A stretch of 64,000 nucleotides of DNA from Mucilaginibacter flavus (GCF_030409315.1 NZ_JAUFPS010000012.1:47820-111819); one strand, 5' to 3'. Positions 17,097-25,018 are shown, numbered from the stretch's first letter. Numbers and translations are program-made. Notes: generated by a model not told the origin, from the sequence alone.

Positions 17097-18281
17097 TTAT
17101 CCCCTCATAAACGGGTTAAAATTACGGGTACCAATCTCCATACCTGCGGCCCTACATATTGTTTTATCGCCAAATTTAAAGTTAATGTTATCCATAGCCT
17201 GGTAAAGGCGAATGCGCTCCTCATTGTCTTCAAACAGGTTAATCTGGTAACGGCCGCTGGCCAGGTCACTTAACCTAACGCCTATTAGCCTGATGGGCCT
17301 GTGTTGATTCCAGGCTTTTTTGAGCAGTTTTTTAATGCCGGGTAATAAAATATGCTCGGCGGCGGTAAGGGCTATTTTTTGCTGTTGTGTATGGGTTTCA
17401 AAATTGGCGTAACGGATTTTGATAGCCAGGCAGGATGCCAGCTTATTTTCGCGCCGCAGTTTTGAGGATAACTCTTCGGTCATGGATACCAAAATGGTTT
17501 CAAGCGTACGCTGGTCATTAATGTTGATATCAAAAGTACGTTCGGTGGAAATCGACTTTCTATCAGAATGCGGCACTATCTCGCTATGATCAATCCCATG
17601 CGCCTTTTCCCAAACATATATACCCATCTTACCAAAAACAGCTTCCAGGAACTTGATATTGGTACGCTGCAAATCTCCTATTTTTTCAATGCCATATCGA
17701 TACAATTTTTGGCTTGTACTTTCGCCCAGGCCAGGAATCCTACTAATGGGTAAAGGAGCCAGAAATTTAATTTCTTCGCCGTGTTTTATCCAAAGTTGTC
17801 CGTTGGGTTTGGCCGCGTTGGTGGCCATTTTTGCAACTGTTTTGCCCGATGCCATACCAAAAGATATTGGCAGCCCGGTTTCTTTGATTACCCGTTGCCG
17901 CAAATCGCAAGCAATTTTAAAACAATCGTAAAAACGATCCATTCCTGTCAGATCGATATAGAACTCATCTACCGACGTCTTTTGATATAGCGGCACAGCA
18001 TCGTGAATAATTTCGGTAACCTCGCGTGAAGCCTCTGAGTAACGCCCATGCGTACCCCGCACGATGATAGCTTCGGGACACAGTTTCATCGCCTGTTTCA
18101 TGGGCATGGCCGAATGGATACCAAACTTACGCGCTTCATAACTACACGAAGCCACTACTCCACGCTCGGCCGAGCCACCGATAAGTACAGGCTTGCCAAT
18201 GAGCGCGGGATTAAACTTCCGCTCAACCGATACAAAAAATGAATCGAGATCGATGTGTACAATGTGTCGCTTTTGATCCAT
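17097..18281 (-). CDS. dinB: DNA polymerase IV (Y-family)
   Basis: Error-prone lesion-bypass polymerase, 394 aa from the ATG at 18281 (MDQKRHIVHIDLDSFF); the 16 upstream in-frame residues are untypical. Catalytic carboxylates D11, D105 and E106 (HIDLD, SVDEF); steric-gate aromatic F15/F16; thumb HhH around RIPGLGES (181-188); little-finger domain about 245-355. A clamp-binding-type peptide QINLF lies at 346-350, like QLNLF of UmuC, about 45 residues before the C-terminus. It is divergent from the 2H phosphoesterase genes across a 73-bp gap, so promoters may be shared. Confidence 0.95.
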   Translation of the reverse strand: MDQKRHIVHIDLDSFFVSVERKFNPALIGKPVLIGGSAERGVVASCSYEARKFGIHSAMPMKQAMKLCPEAIIVRGTHGRYSEASREVTEIIHDAVPLYQKTSVDEFYIDLTGMDRFYDCFKIACDLRQRVIKETGLPISFGMASGKTVAKMATNAAKPNGQLWIKHGEEIKFLAPLPISRIPGLGESTSQKLYRYGIEKIGDLQRTNIKFLEAVFGKMGIYVWEKAHGIDHSEIVPHSDRKSISTERTFDININDQRTLETILVSMTEELSSKLRRENKLASCLAIKIRYANFETHTQQQKIALTAAEHILLPGIKKLLKKAWNQHRPIRLIGVRLSDLASGRYQINLFEDNEERIRLYQAMDNINFKFGDKTICRAAGMEIGTRNFNPFMRG

Positions 18282-18354
18282 AAAACAAATGTGAAAATAA
18301 ATTTGCGATTTTACTAATATTTTTAGCAATTTTGATTTATCAATAACGATAGCT

Positions 18355-18975
18355 ATGCCGATGTACGAAGATTATTTAATGCTCCTTTCGCCACCTGAGG
18401 CTATTAAGCATGAAATATCTCGCTATAAAAAAGCTTCGGCTAAAATTATTGGCAATTACAAAAGCATCAATTCTCCGGCCCATATTTCTATCATGCATAT
18501 GGAGCGGCAGAAACCGTTCATGGCCGATAAAAATGTAGAGTTGATGGAGCAAACACTGGCTCAATTGCCGCCGGTATTATTGCATTGGGATGGCTTTGCC
18601 CATTTTACGCATCTGCATAAAAAGATGACGATATACGGCAATATCCGATCTACACCGGCGAGTGACGAATGGTTTAACCAATTGAAGAAAAAGCTAAAGA
18701 TCAAAAAGAATATTGCCCCTCATATTACTGTAGTACGCGATGTGCCCGAGGAACAGTTTAATATGCTGTGGCCGCATTTCAGGCATAAAAAATTAGTTGA
18801 ACCATTTTGGATAAACGCCTTGACGGTGGTAAAGCGCGATACTTTTGACGCGTATGCCAAATGGGAGTTTTTTAAATCCTTCGGCTTTAAAAACAAAACA
18901 GGTTTTATAGGGGCAAATAACATCGAAGCTGGTCGGATAGACGTAGCGGGCCAGGACCAGTTCAATTTATTTTAA
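18355..18975 (+). CDS. 2H phosphoesterase (2'-5' RNA ligase/CPDase family), copy 1
   Basis: 206-aa protein of the 2H superfamily, whose members open 2',3'-cyclic phosphates or act on 2'-5' linkages. Both catalytic HxS/T motifs are present: H43-I-S45 (PAHISIMHM) and H123-I-T125 (APHITVVRD), with the family-typical spacing. QFNMLWPHF at 134-142 is shared with the next gene. The chain ends exactly in QFNLF (202-206), matching the beta-clamp-binding consensus Qxx-L-F. It is divergent from dinB and followed 20 nt later by a paralogue. Substrate unknown; an action on nucleic-acid ends near replication is my inference from the tail and neighbour. Confidence 0.85.
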   Translation: MPMYEDYLMLLSPPEAIKHEISRYKKASAKIIGNYKSINSPAHISIMHMERQKPFMADKNVELMEQTLAQLPPVLLHWDGFAHFTHLHKKMTIYGNIRSTPASDEWFNQLKKKLKIKKNIAPHITVVRDVPEEQFNMLWPHFRHKKLVEPFWINALTVVKRDTFDAYAKWEFFKSFGFKNKTGFIGANNIEAGRIDVAGQDQFNLF

Positions 18976-18995
18976 ACAATTTAATAATTAGAAAT

Positions 18996-19616
18996 ATGAA
19001 TTCGCCATTTTTTCACTTCGTGTTATCATTACCGGATCATGTGAATACGGATATTGTTAAATTAAAAAATGGATCCAAACGGATCATCGGCGATTATCCG
19101 GGCGCAAGCTCCAAACCTCATATTACTACCAATAACTATCCACGGCATCCGGTTCATGTGCATGATAACGGCTTCTCGATGTTTGAGCGCAGGCTAACCG
19201 CATTGCCTCCCATTATTTTTGAAATTGATGGCTTTGATTGCTTTAATGAAAACAATGACTATAGCAAAACCATTTACGCCAAACTCAAAATCAGCGATCA
19301 TCATAACTACTGGCTTAAGTTATTAGGCGATATTGTGGGTAAAAGCAGCGGCACGCCACACATCACCATAGCACGCGGCCTTAACCCCGATCAGTTTAAT
19401 ATGCTGTGGCCTCATTTTCAAAAACGGCAATTCCAAAAGAAATTTGTGGTATCTAAATTCACCATTTTAAAAAACCTTGTTACCACAGGCACAGCCGTTT
19501 ATCGCGAGTTTGAGTTTAAAGGGTCGGCCGATTCATTAAGCGCTGTTTACCAAGATTATTTATTGCGCAATTTAAAAAGCGCGTCGTCTTTTAGCCAGCA
19601 AATAAGCCTTTTTTGA
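18996..19616 (+). CDS. 2H phosphoesterase, copy 2
   Basis: Paralogue of the preceding gene with the same length of 206 aa. Catalytic motifs H42-I-T44 (KPHITTNN) and H122-I-T124 (TPHITIARG) are intact, and NMLWPHF near 135-141 is conserved. Sequence outside the motifs has diverged strongly, so the duplication is old. It too ends in a clamp-type pentapeptide, QISLF at 202-206. No signal peptide, so cytosolic. Same strand, 20 nt downstream of copy 1, presumably one transcript. Annotation as 2'-5' RNA ligase would be by family only. Confidence 0.83.
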   Translation: MNSPFFHFVLSLPDHVNTDIVKLKNGSKRIIGDYPGASSKPHITTNNYPRHPVHVHDNGFSMFERRLTALPPIIFEIDGFDCFNENNDYSKTIYAKLKISDHHNYWLKLLGDIVGKSSGTPHITIARGLNPDQFNMLWPHFQKRQFQKKFVVSKFTILKNLVTTGTAVYREFEFKGSADSLSAVYQDYLLRNLKSASSFSQQISLF

Positions 19617-19785
19617 CATGGTATAAATAAATAACTTACTCAAACATGTTACTGTCGCAAAATGACACCATAACAGAAATAATTGGCGAATAGCGATGTC
19701 GTAAACTCGATTTCTCTATTAAAATAAACAACCTAAACCTTATCATTTCAATTAACATCATTACTTAAATCAAAAAAAATCACAA

Positions 19786-20319
19786 ATGAAAAAAGTTTAT
19801 TTAACAGCTTTATTAGCTGCTGGCATTGCCATATCTGCAAACGCGCAAAAATTAGAAAAGCCCGAGATTGATAAAATTAAAGGCGATACCACCTGGAAAA
19901 CGTCAGACGAGAGAATTTACACTCAATTAGGATTAGCTTCGGGCAGGTTATTATATGTTTATGCCGAAAAAATAGGCCAAAGCTATATCCTGTGCTTCAG
20001 GATAGATAATATGAATGGGCCGCGTGTATGGTCTGTGGGTGCGGCCGATATCACTAACATTAAATTTACCGATAATAGCGTATTAGATTTGAAACCCGAA
20101 GTTGGAGGCGAAGCCCGCGTAAGTTATAACTCCCAGGCCGACCGCGTTATTAACCTGATATTTTATAAATTGGATAAAGAAGACATAGAAACACTCAGAA
20201 CAAAGTCCGTATCCGTTATCCGGATTGCGACCGACGGTGCAGGTAATTTTGACTATGAAATAAAACCTAAAAATGCTGATCTGATCAAAAAAGATCTCGA
20301 TTTGATACTAACACAATAG
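19786..20319 (+). CDS. Small secreted protein of unknown function
   Basis: 177 aa. Clear signal peptide (about 1-20, ending SANAQ) and then a soluble, probably beta-rich domain. I recognise no catalytic motif or family. Transcribed alone, with a good terminator right after it. Probably periplasmic. Confidence 0.75.
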   Translation: MKKVYLTALLAAGIAISANAQKLEKPEIDKIKGDTTWKTSDERIYTQLGLASGRLLYVYAEKIGQSYILCFRIDNMNGPRVWSVGAADITNIKFTDNSVLDLKPEVGGEARVSYNSQADRVINLIFYKLDKEDIETLRTKSVSVIRIATDGAGNFDYEIKPKNADLIKKDLDLILTQ

Positions 20320-20320
20320 T

Positions 20321-20354
20321 AATAAAGGCGGTTAGAAAATCGCCTTTATTATTA
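20321..20354 (+). terminator. Terminator of the small secreted protein gene
   Basis: AATAAAGGCG (20321-20330) and CGCCTTTATT (20341-20350) form a perfect 10-bp stem with a 10-nt loop. It begins 2 nt after the stop. Confidence 0.75.
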
Positions 20355-20527
20355 AAATCGTCCCCCTCTCTGATAAAACACGTATCCAAACACCAATTAT
20401 AAATATCATAAAAGATGATTTTAAACTCAGCAGATAGTCTAACCGCTTCAAATCAAATTATATCACCCTAACAATCAACCCCTAAAGCATTTTTAACAAT
20501 TTATTAACCAAAAACGTATCCTTTTTC

Positions 20528-20535
20528 TATATTTG
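20528..20535 (+). promoter_or_regulatory. -7 box of the SRP RNA promoter
   Basis: TATATTTG matches TAnnTTTG exactly and lies 5 nt before the first base of the SRP RNA helix, the expected spacing. A -33 TTG is not obvious. Confidence 0.65.
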
Positions 20536-20539
20536 CGCC

Positions 20540-20640
20540 GGGGTAAGTCTTTTACGGCCAGCTCCTCTTGAACTCCCCCAGGGTGGGAACGCAGCAAGGG
20601 TAGAGAGTTGAGCGGCGCGATAAAAGTAGCTTACCCTTTT
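20540..20640 (+). ncRNA. ffs: Bacterial small signal recognition particle RNA (4.5S-type)
   Basis: About 100 nt. The ends pair (GGGTAAG with CTTACCC, then TTTTA with TAAAA). The distal part holds the conserved Ffh-binding helix: CCCCCAGGGTGGGAACGCAGCAAGGGTAG-type core at about 20575-20603, with the symmetric-loop strand GCAGCAAGGG that is typical of this RNA. With Ffh it targets nascent membrane proteins. A TAnnTTTG box sits just upstream and a T run follows the closing stem. Ends are approximate to a few bases. Confidence 0.9.
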
Positions 20641-20839
20641 TTGTGCCTTTATTTTTCCTCATCAGAATCTGAATGCGAGAGAAGGCACAATTTAGTTTCA
20701 TCATAATCAATCCAGCCCTACCTGCCGCAGTAATTAACTACGTTATGAAACAAAATGCTGTTAACTCCGCAACAGAATACTAAATTTAACCAGGCATAAG
20801 TAAAATATAAACCATGCCTATAAACCTAAAAGCCCGTTT
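20641..20839. other. Gap between SRP RNA and DUF1304 gene
   Basis: I see no gene. A short inverted repeat, AGGCAT...ATGCCT (about 20793-20819), lies just before the DUF1304 start. Confidence 0.4.
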
Positions 20840-21217
20840 ATGGAAAACATCATACCAGTGTTAGCTAAAATTTTTACAGGATTGGTAGCCATTGAACACA
20901 TCTTTATTTTATGGATGGAAATGTTTGCCTGGGAAATCACCGGAAAGAAGATATTTAAAGACGCCTTGGCCGCAGATTTGTTTAAACCAACCAAAGGTTT
21001 GGCGGCTAACCAGGGGCTATATAACGGCTTCCTGGCAGCAGGCTTGATATGGAGCTTCTTTATTGCAGACCCGGTATGGCAAAAAAACATAACTTATTTC
21101 TTTTTAAGCTGCGTAATTGTTGCGGGGATATATGGCACATTCTCGGCGTCAAAAAGAATATTTTTTACACAGGCCTTACCGGCAATTATTGCATTGATAC
21201 TGGTTGTTTTAGTTTAG
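20840..21217 (+). CDS. DUF1304 membrane protein
   Basis: 125 aa with four membrane helices (about 4-24, 58-77, 82-100, 104-124). The family-typical segment NQGLYNGFLAAGL is at 57-69. Function of the family is unknown. It lies 65 nt before the YpdA-like reductase gene on the same strand. Confidence 0.85.
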   Translation: MENIIPVLAKIFTGLVAIEHIFILWMEMFAWEITGKKIFKDALAADLFKPTKGLAANQGLYNGFLAAGLIWSFFIADPVWQKNITYFFLSCVIVAGIYGTFSASKRIFFTQALPAIIALILVVLV

Positions 21218-21282
21218 TCTACCAAAGGTAAATTGGCAATTGAGCGTTACACATCTCAGTCAAAACTGTTTATCTTCGCCAC

Positions 21283-22239
21283 ATGCTGGATATACTTATT
21301 ATTGGTGGTGGCCCTATCGGCTTAGCTTGTGGCCTGGCCGCGCAAAAAGCAGGTTTAAGTTTTGTTATTGTCGAAAAAGGCTGCCTGGTAAACTCGCTGT
21401 ACAACTATCCTTCAACCATGACTTTTTTCTCTACTTCAGAGAAATTGGAAATTGGCGGGGTACCTTTTGTAACCGTTCACAACAAGCCAACCCGTAATGA
21501 TGCTTTAGAGTACTACCGTCGCGTGGCGTTATCAAACAACCTTCCTCTCCGTTTATTTGAGGAAGTAACCAATGTAAAAGCTGAAGGAGAAGGATATACC
21601 ATTACCACGAGCAAGGCCAGCTATCAAGCTAAAAAGGTAATCTTATCAACTGGTTTTTATGACATTGCCGTTAACCTTGATATCCCCGGCGAAGACCTCC
21701 CCAAAGTAAAACACTATTACCAGGACCCGCATTATTATACTTCGCAAAAAGTAGTGGTGGTGGGCTCAAGCAACTCGGCCATTGATGTTGCCCTGGAAAC
21801 CTACCGCAAGGGTGCCGAAGTAACCCTCGTGGTGCGCGGCCCTGAAATTAGCAGCCGTGTAAAATATTGGGTACGTCCTGATATTATCAACCGTATTAAA
21901 GAAGGCAGCATTAAGGCTTATTTTAACTCCAACCTTGAGGCGGTGCGGGAACATGAGGTAGATATTAAAACTCCTGATGGGCGAGTTACTATTCCCAATG
22001 ACTTTGTAATGGCGATGACCGGCTACAAACCCAATTTCGAATTTTTGAAAAAGCTGGGCATTACCTTATCAGACGATAAGTTTATCCCCCAATATAATCC
22101 CGAAACTATGGAAACTAATCTACCGGGGCTTTACCTCGCCGGCGTAGTTTGCGGCGGCCTTGATACGCACCTATGGTTTATTGAAAACTCCCGCATTCAC
22201 GCCGAAATGATTTTGAGCGATATTGTGGCGAAGCGGTAA
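21283..22239 (+). CDS. ypdA: YpdA/Bdr-like flavin disulfide reductase
   Basis: 318-aa FAD/NAD(P)H oxidoreductase of the thioredoxin-reductase-like fold. FAD site GGGPIGLACGLA at 8-19; NADPH site VVGSSNSAIDVALE near 163-176; the C-terminal PGLYLAGVVCGG closes the FAD site. It lacks the CxxC pair of thioredoxin reductase but keeps the YpdA pattern with a lone Cys in EKGCLVNSLYNYP. In Firmicutes YpdA reduces bacillithiol disulfide; Bacteroidota also make bacillithiol, so that role is plausible. The start codon follows a TATCTTCG -7-like box. Confidence 0.85.
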   Translation: MLDILIIGGGPIGLACGLAAQKAGLSFVIVEKGCLVNSLYNYPSTMTFFSTSEKLEIGGVPFVTVHNKPTRNDALEYYRRVALSNNLPLRLFEEVTNVKAEGEGYTITTSKASYQAKKVILSTGFYDIAVNLDIPGEDLPKVKHYYQDPHYYTSQKVVVVGSSNSAIDVALETYRKGAEVTLVVRGPEISSRVKYWVRPDIINRIKEGSIKAYFNSNLEAVREHEVDIKTPDGRVTIPNDFVMAMTGYKPNFEFLKKLGITLSDDKFIPQYNPETMETNLPGLYLAGVVCGGLDTHLWFIENSRIHAEMILSDIVAKR

Positions 22240-22240
22240 G

Positions 22241-22395
22241 TGGTTTATTGAGTTGGATTAAGTTGAATATGTTAGATGGAGTTGACAATCTAAATTATAC
22301 TGATTTACGATGCTCAATCAGCTTATCCTAACTCACACTAACTGGATCAACTTATTCAACTTAATCCAACTCACTTAACCCAATCAACTCCCCCT
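22241..22395. repeat. Inverted heptamer repeat, same family as 5029-5235
   Basis: GAGTTGGATTAAGTTGAATA near 22249-22268 is repeated in reverse complement near 22338-22357 (TATTCAACTTAATCCAACTC). Further degenerate units lie on both sides. The same core words appear at about 5054-5072. It fills the space between the reductase gene and the arginine leader. Confidence 0.75.
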
Positions 22396-22412
22396 CCAAT
22401 TAAATAACTTTT

Positions 22413-22446
22413 TTCTTGTATAAGTAAAAATTTATGGCCTAATTTG
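22413..22446 (+). promoter_or_regulatory. Candidate promoter of the arginine operon
   Basis: TTG at 22416-22418, 20 nt, then CTAATTTG at 22439-22446. Spacing fits the Bacteroidota pattern but the -7 box has its TA displaced by one. It lies 36 nt before the leader ORF. Confidence 0.4.
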
Positions 22447-22481
22447 CACCCAAATTAAAAACACAGTAATACCTCAAAAAA

Positions 22482-22607
22482 ATGAATCAACCAAGCTTAA
22501 ATAAGCCCGCATTAAGAGCAACGTTTGCTCCCATTGCCGCTGCTTTGGGTTCGACTGTTTTTTTATGCTGTTCTTCACGACGAAGAACCTATATGCCCCG
22601 GGTTTGA
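22482..22607 (+). CDS. Putative 41-aa arginine leader peptide
   Basis: Short ORF beginning MNQPSLNKPALRATFAPIAA and ending CCSSRRRTYMPRV. Six of its 41 codons are Arg. Three are consecutive (33-35) and use CGA, CGA and AGA, codons that look uncommon in the neighbouring genes. It lies between the promoter-like element and the first gene of an arginine operon, with candidate competing hairpins after it. This is the layout of transcription attenuation by ribosome stalling at Arg codons. No homologue was searched for; a chance ORF remains possible. Confidence 0.5.
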   Translation: MNQPSLNKPALRATFAPIAAALGSTVFLCCSSRRRTYMPRV

Positions 22608-22615
22608 ATTAACAT

Positions 22616-22663
22616 CCTCTCCTAAACCCTCAAAAACAAAAAGAGGTTATTAAACTTCTTTTT
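22616..22663 (+). promoter_or_regulatory. Possible attenuator: competing hairpins
   Basis: AAAAAGAGGT (22638-22647) pairs with ACTTCTTTTT (22654-22663), giving a 10-bp stem that ends in a T run. The alternative CCTCT (22616-22620) pairs with AGAGG (22642-22646), using the same bases. The terminator stem is A/T-rich and weak, so this is tentative. Confidence 0.35.
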
Positions 22664-22727
22664 AAAAAGCCATCTAATTACTAAGGCCATCAAAAGCCAA
22701 TTAATTTAACGGTAATCATCTATTTAA

Positions 22728-23369
22728 ATGACCATACAAGATTTTGATATTCAGGTTGCTACAGCACAACATGTAGATTATGCCACCATGATTTGCGATG
22801 AAATGGCCGAATCGGCCAAAGCCCGCGGAACAGGTATAGCACAACGTTCGCCAGAATATGTTGCCAATAAAATGTTGGAAGGCAAGGCGGTTATAGCCCT
22901 GCATAAAGACGGTACCTGGGCCGGTTTCTGCTACATTGAAACCTGGAGCCACGGCGATTTTGTGGCTAATTCCGGGCTTATTGTTAATCCAAACTTCAGG
23001 AAAGTGGGTTTAGCAAAAGCTATTAAGCATGCCATTTTCCAACTCTCACGCAAAAAATACCCCGAAGCTAAAATATTCGGACTTACCACTGGCTTAGCCG
23101 TAATGCGTATCAATTCAGAAATCGGCTATGAACCGGTTACATACTCTGAGCTTACACAGGACGAAAACTTTTGGGCGGGTTGCAAAAGCTGTGTAAACTA
23201 TGACATACTGATGAGCAAAGGCCGTAAAAACTGCATGTGCACCGCCATGCTGTTTGATCCTGCCGAAAAGCTAAAGCAAGATGCCGAAAAAATGCAACGC
23301 ATTACCCATAAAGCTACCTTACTTGAGCGAATAGAAAATGCAATAAAAAAACGTATCCATCACGATTGA
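22728..23369 (+). CDS. GNAT acyltransferase, probable first step of arginine synthesis
   Basis: 213 aa. GNAT core with the acyl-CoA loop NPNFRKVGLAKAIKHAIF (about 89-106). A Cys-containing C-terminal segment (GCKSCVNYDILMSKGRKNCMC, about 158-178) is typical of the Bacteroidota version found at the head of arg operons. Inferred to acylate glutamate (acetyl or succinyl), replacing classical ArgA/ArgJ. The context is strong: it opens the argG-argC-argD-argF' run. Whether it uses acetyl- or succinyl-CoA cannot be decided from sequence. Confidence 0.8.
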   Translation: MTIQDFDIQVATAQHVDYATMICDEMAESAKARGTGIAQRSPEYVANKMLEGKAVIALHKDGTWAGFCYIETWSHGDFVANSGLIVNPNFRKVGLAKAIKHAIFQLSRKKYPEAKIFGLTTGLAVMRINSEIGYEPVTYSELTQDENFWAGCKSCVNYDILMSKGRKNCMCTAMLFDPAEKLKQDAEKMQRITHKATLLERIENAIKKRIHHD

Positions 23370-23371
23370 TA

Positions 23372-23406
23372 AGAGGTGAAAGGATAAAGGTTAAAGGCGA
23401 AAGGTA
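23372..23406. repeat. Left arm of heptamer inverted repeat around the four-helix gene
   Basis: 7-bp units GAGGTGA, AAGGATA, AAGGTTA, AAGGCGA, AAGGTAG. The core 23386-23405 is a perfect 20-bp reverse complement of 23786-23805. Confidence 0.85.
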
Positions 23407-23420
23407 GAAATTAAATAAAA

Positions 23421-23786
23421 ATGAGGGATTATAAAAAGTTAGACATCTGGAAAAAATCGCACTTGTTTACAAAGCAGGTATATGCAGATATCTTACCAAT
23501 TATGCCTCATGAAGAAAGATTCGCCTTAACCAACCAATTGCGCAGATCCACATACTCAATTCCACTAAATATAGTTGAGGGGTGTGGAAAAAACACGGAT
23601 AAAGACTTTGCTCATTACTTAGACAATGCATTAGGATCGGCACATGAAGTAGAATATACTTGTTATTTAATACATGATCTTGGTTTTATATCAAAAGAAA
23701 TATATGATAACGTACATACAGCTATTAACGAAATAAAAGCCATGTTGATAGGATTTATAAAATTTTTACGAAGCGAAAACCTTTAA
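23421..23786 (+). CDS. Four-helix bundle protein (23S rRNA intervening-sequence type)
   Basis: 121 aa. Matches the S23/IVP family pattern: DYKKLDIWKKSH near the start, LRRSTYSIPLNIVEGCG (about 39-55), then ALGSAHEVEYTCYL and the LGFIS motif. Proteins of this fold occur in intervening sequences of 23S rRNA and as the Avd accessory protein of diversity-generating retroelements; no general function is known. It interrupts the arginine operon between the GNAT gene and argG and is enclosed by complementary arms, the right one overlapping its stop codon. Its codons look more A/T-rich than its neighbours, consistent with insertion. Confidence 0.88.
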   Translation: MRDYKKLDIWKKSHLFTKQVYADILPIMPHEERFALTNQLRRSTYSIPLNIVEGCGKNTDKDFAHYLDNALGSAHEVEYTCYLIHDLGFISKEIYDNVHTAINEIKAMLIGFIKFLRSENL

Positions 23787-23815
23787 CCTTTCGCCTTTAA
23801 CCTTTTACCTCTAAA
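23783..23815. repeat. Right arm of heptamer inverted repeat around the four-helix gene
   Basis: Units CCTTTAA, CCTTTCG, CCTTTAA, CCTTTTA, CCTCTAA are the reverse complement of the left arm. It contains the stop codon of the four-helix gene and ends 7 nt before argG. Confidence 0.85.
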
Positions 23816-23821
23816 GAAAGA

Positions 23822-25018
23822 ATGAAAAAAAAAGTAGTATTAGCATACAGCGGCGGATTAGACACCTCATTTTGCTGTATATATTTAACACAGGATTTGG
23901 GTTATGAAGTACACTCGGTTATTGTTAACACCGGTGGCTTTAGCGACGAAGAATTAAAAGGAGTTGAAGAACGCGCTTACAAAATGGGCGTTACATCACA
24001 CCACGTGGTTGATGAAACTAAAAACTTTTATGATACCTGTGTTCGCTTTTTGATTTATGGTAATGTTTTAAAAAACAATACTTACCCACTTTCGGTAAGT
24101 GCCGAGCGTGTTAGCCAGGCTACTGCTATTGCTAACTACGCCAAAGAAATTGGTGCCGAATTTGTTGCCCACGGTAGCACCGGTGCCGGTAACGATCAGG
24201 TGCGTTTTGACATGATCTTTAACATCCTGGTTCCGGATGTAAAAATCATCACTCCTATCCGCGATTTAAAATTAAGCCGCGAGGCCGAGATCCAATACCT
24301 AAAAGATCATGGTGTGGATATGAACTTTGAGAAGGCTAAATATTCAATCAATAAAGGTATCTGGGGTACATCTGTTGGTGGTAAAGAAACTTTAACATCA
24401 AACTTAGGCTTACCAGAAGAAGCATGGCCAACACAGGTAACCGAATCTGATGTGAAAGACCTGGTTCTTACCTTTGATAAAGGCGAATTGGTAGGTATAA
24501 ACGATGAAAAATATGATCACCCTACTAAAGCCATCCAGGCTTTACAAGCCATTGCGCAACCTTACGGCATAGGCCGGGATATTCACGTTGGGGATACCAT
24601 TATTGGTATTAAAGGTCGTGTAGGCTTTGAAGCTGCCGCGCCAATGGTAATTATTAAAGCTCACCATACTTTAGAAAAACACGTACTTACCAAATGGCAG
24701 TTATCATGGAAAGACCAGCTTTCTGCTTTTTACGGTAACTGGTTGCATGAAGGTCAGTTCCATGACCCCATTATGCGCAACATGGAAGCCTTCCTGAGCG
24801 ATACTCAATCAAATGTAAGCGGCAAAGTATTTGTACAGTTGCATCCGTACCGTTTCCAGGTTGTTGGTATCGAGTCGGATCATGATCTGATGTCGAACAA
24901 GTTTGGCAGTTATGGCGAAATGAATAACTCATGGAGCGGCGAGGATGTTAAAGGTTTCTCTAAGATTTTCGGCAACCAGGTAATGATTTATCATAAAGTA
25001 AACGGCGAAGGCAAATGA
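23822..25018 (+). CDS. argG: Argininosuccinate synthase
   Basis: Joins citrulline and aspartate using ATP to give argininosuccinate, the penultimate arginine step. 398 aa, complete. ATP-pyrophosphatase P-loop AYSGGLDTSFCC at 8-19 and the GSTGAGNDQVRFD segment near 118-130 are diagnostic. The next gene overlaps its stop by 4 nt (ATGA). The matching argH is not in the window. Confidence 0.96.
   Translation: MKKKVVLAYSGGLDTSFCCIYLTQDLGYEVHSVIVNTGGFSDEELKGVEERAYKMGVTSHHVVDETKNFYDTCVRFLIYGNVLKNNTYPLSVSAERVSQATAIANYAKEIGAEFVAHGSTGAGNDQVRFDMIFNILVPDVKIITPIRDLKLSREAEIQYLKDHGVDMNFEKAKYSINKGIWGTSVGGKETLTSNLGLPEEAWPTQVTESDVKDLVLTFDKGELVGINDEKYDHPTKAIQALQAIAQPYGIGRDIHVGDTIIGIKGRVGFEAAAPMVIIKAHHTLEKHVLTKWQLSWKDQLSAFYGNWLHEGQFHDPIMRNMEAFLSDTQSNVSGKVFVQLHPYRFQVVGIESDHDLMSNKFGSYGEMNNSWSGEDVKGFSKIFGNQVMIYHKVNGEGK

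Noticed and set aside
18355-19616. Recent tandem duplication or assembly artefact of the 2H genes
   Set aside because: The two copies are too diverged at protein and DNA level for a recent duplication or a misassembly.
23421-23786. Diversity-generating retroelement (Avd-like gene)
   Set aside because: No reverse transcriptase, template repeat or variable repeat is nearby; only the four-helix fold is shared.
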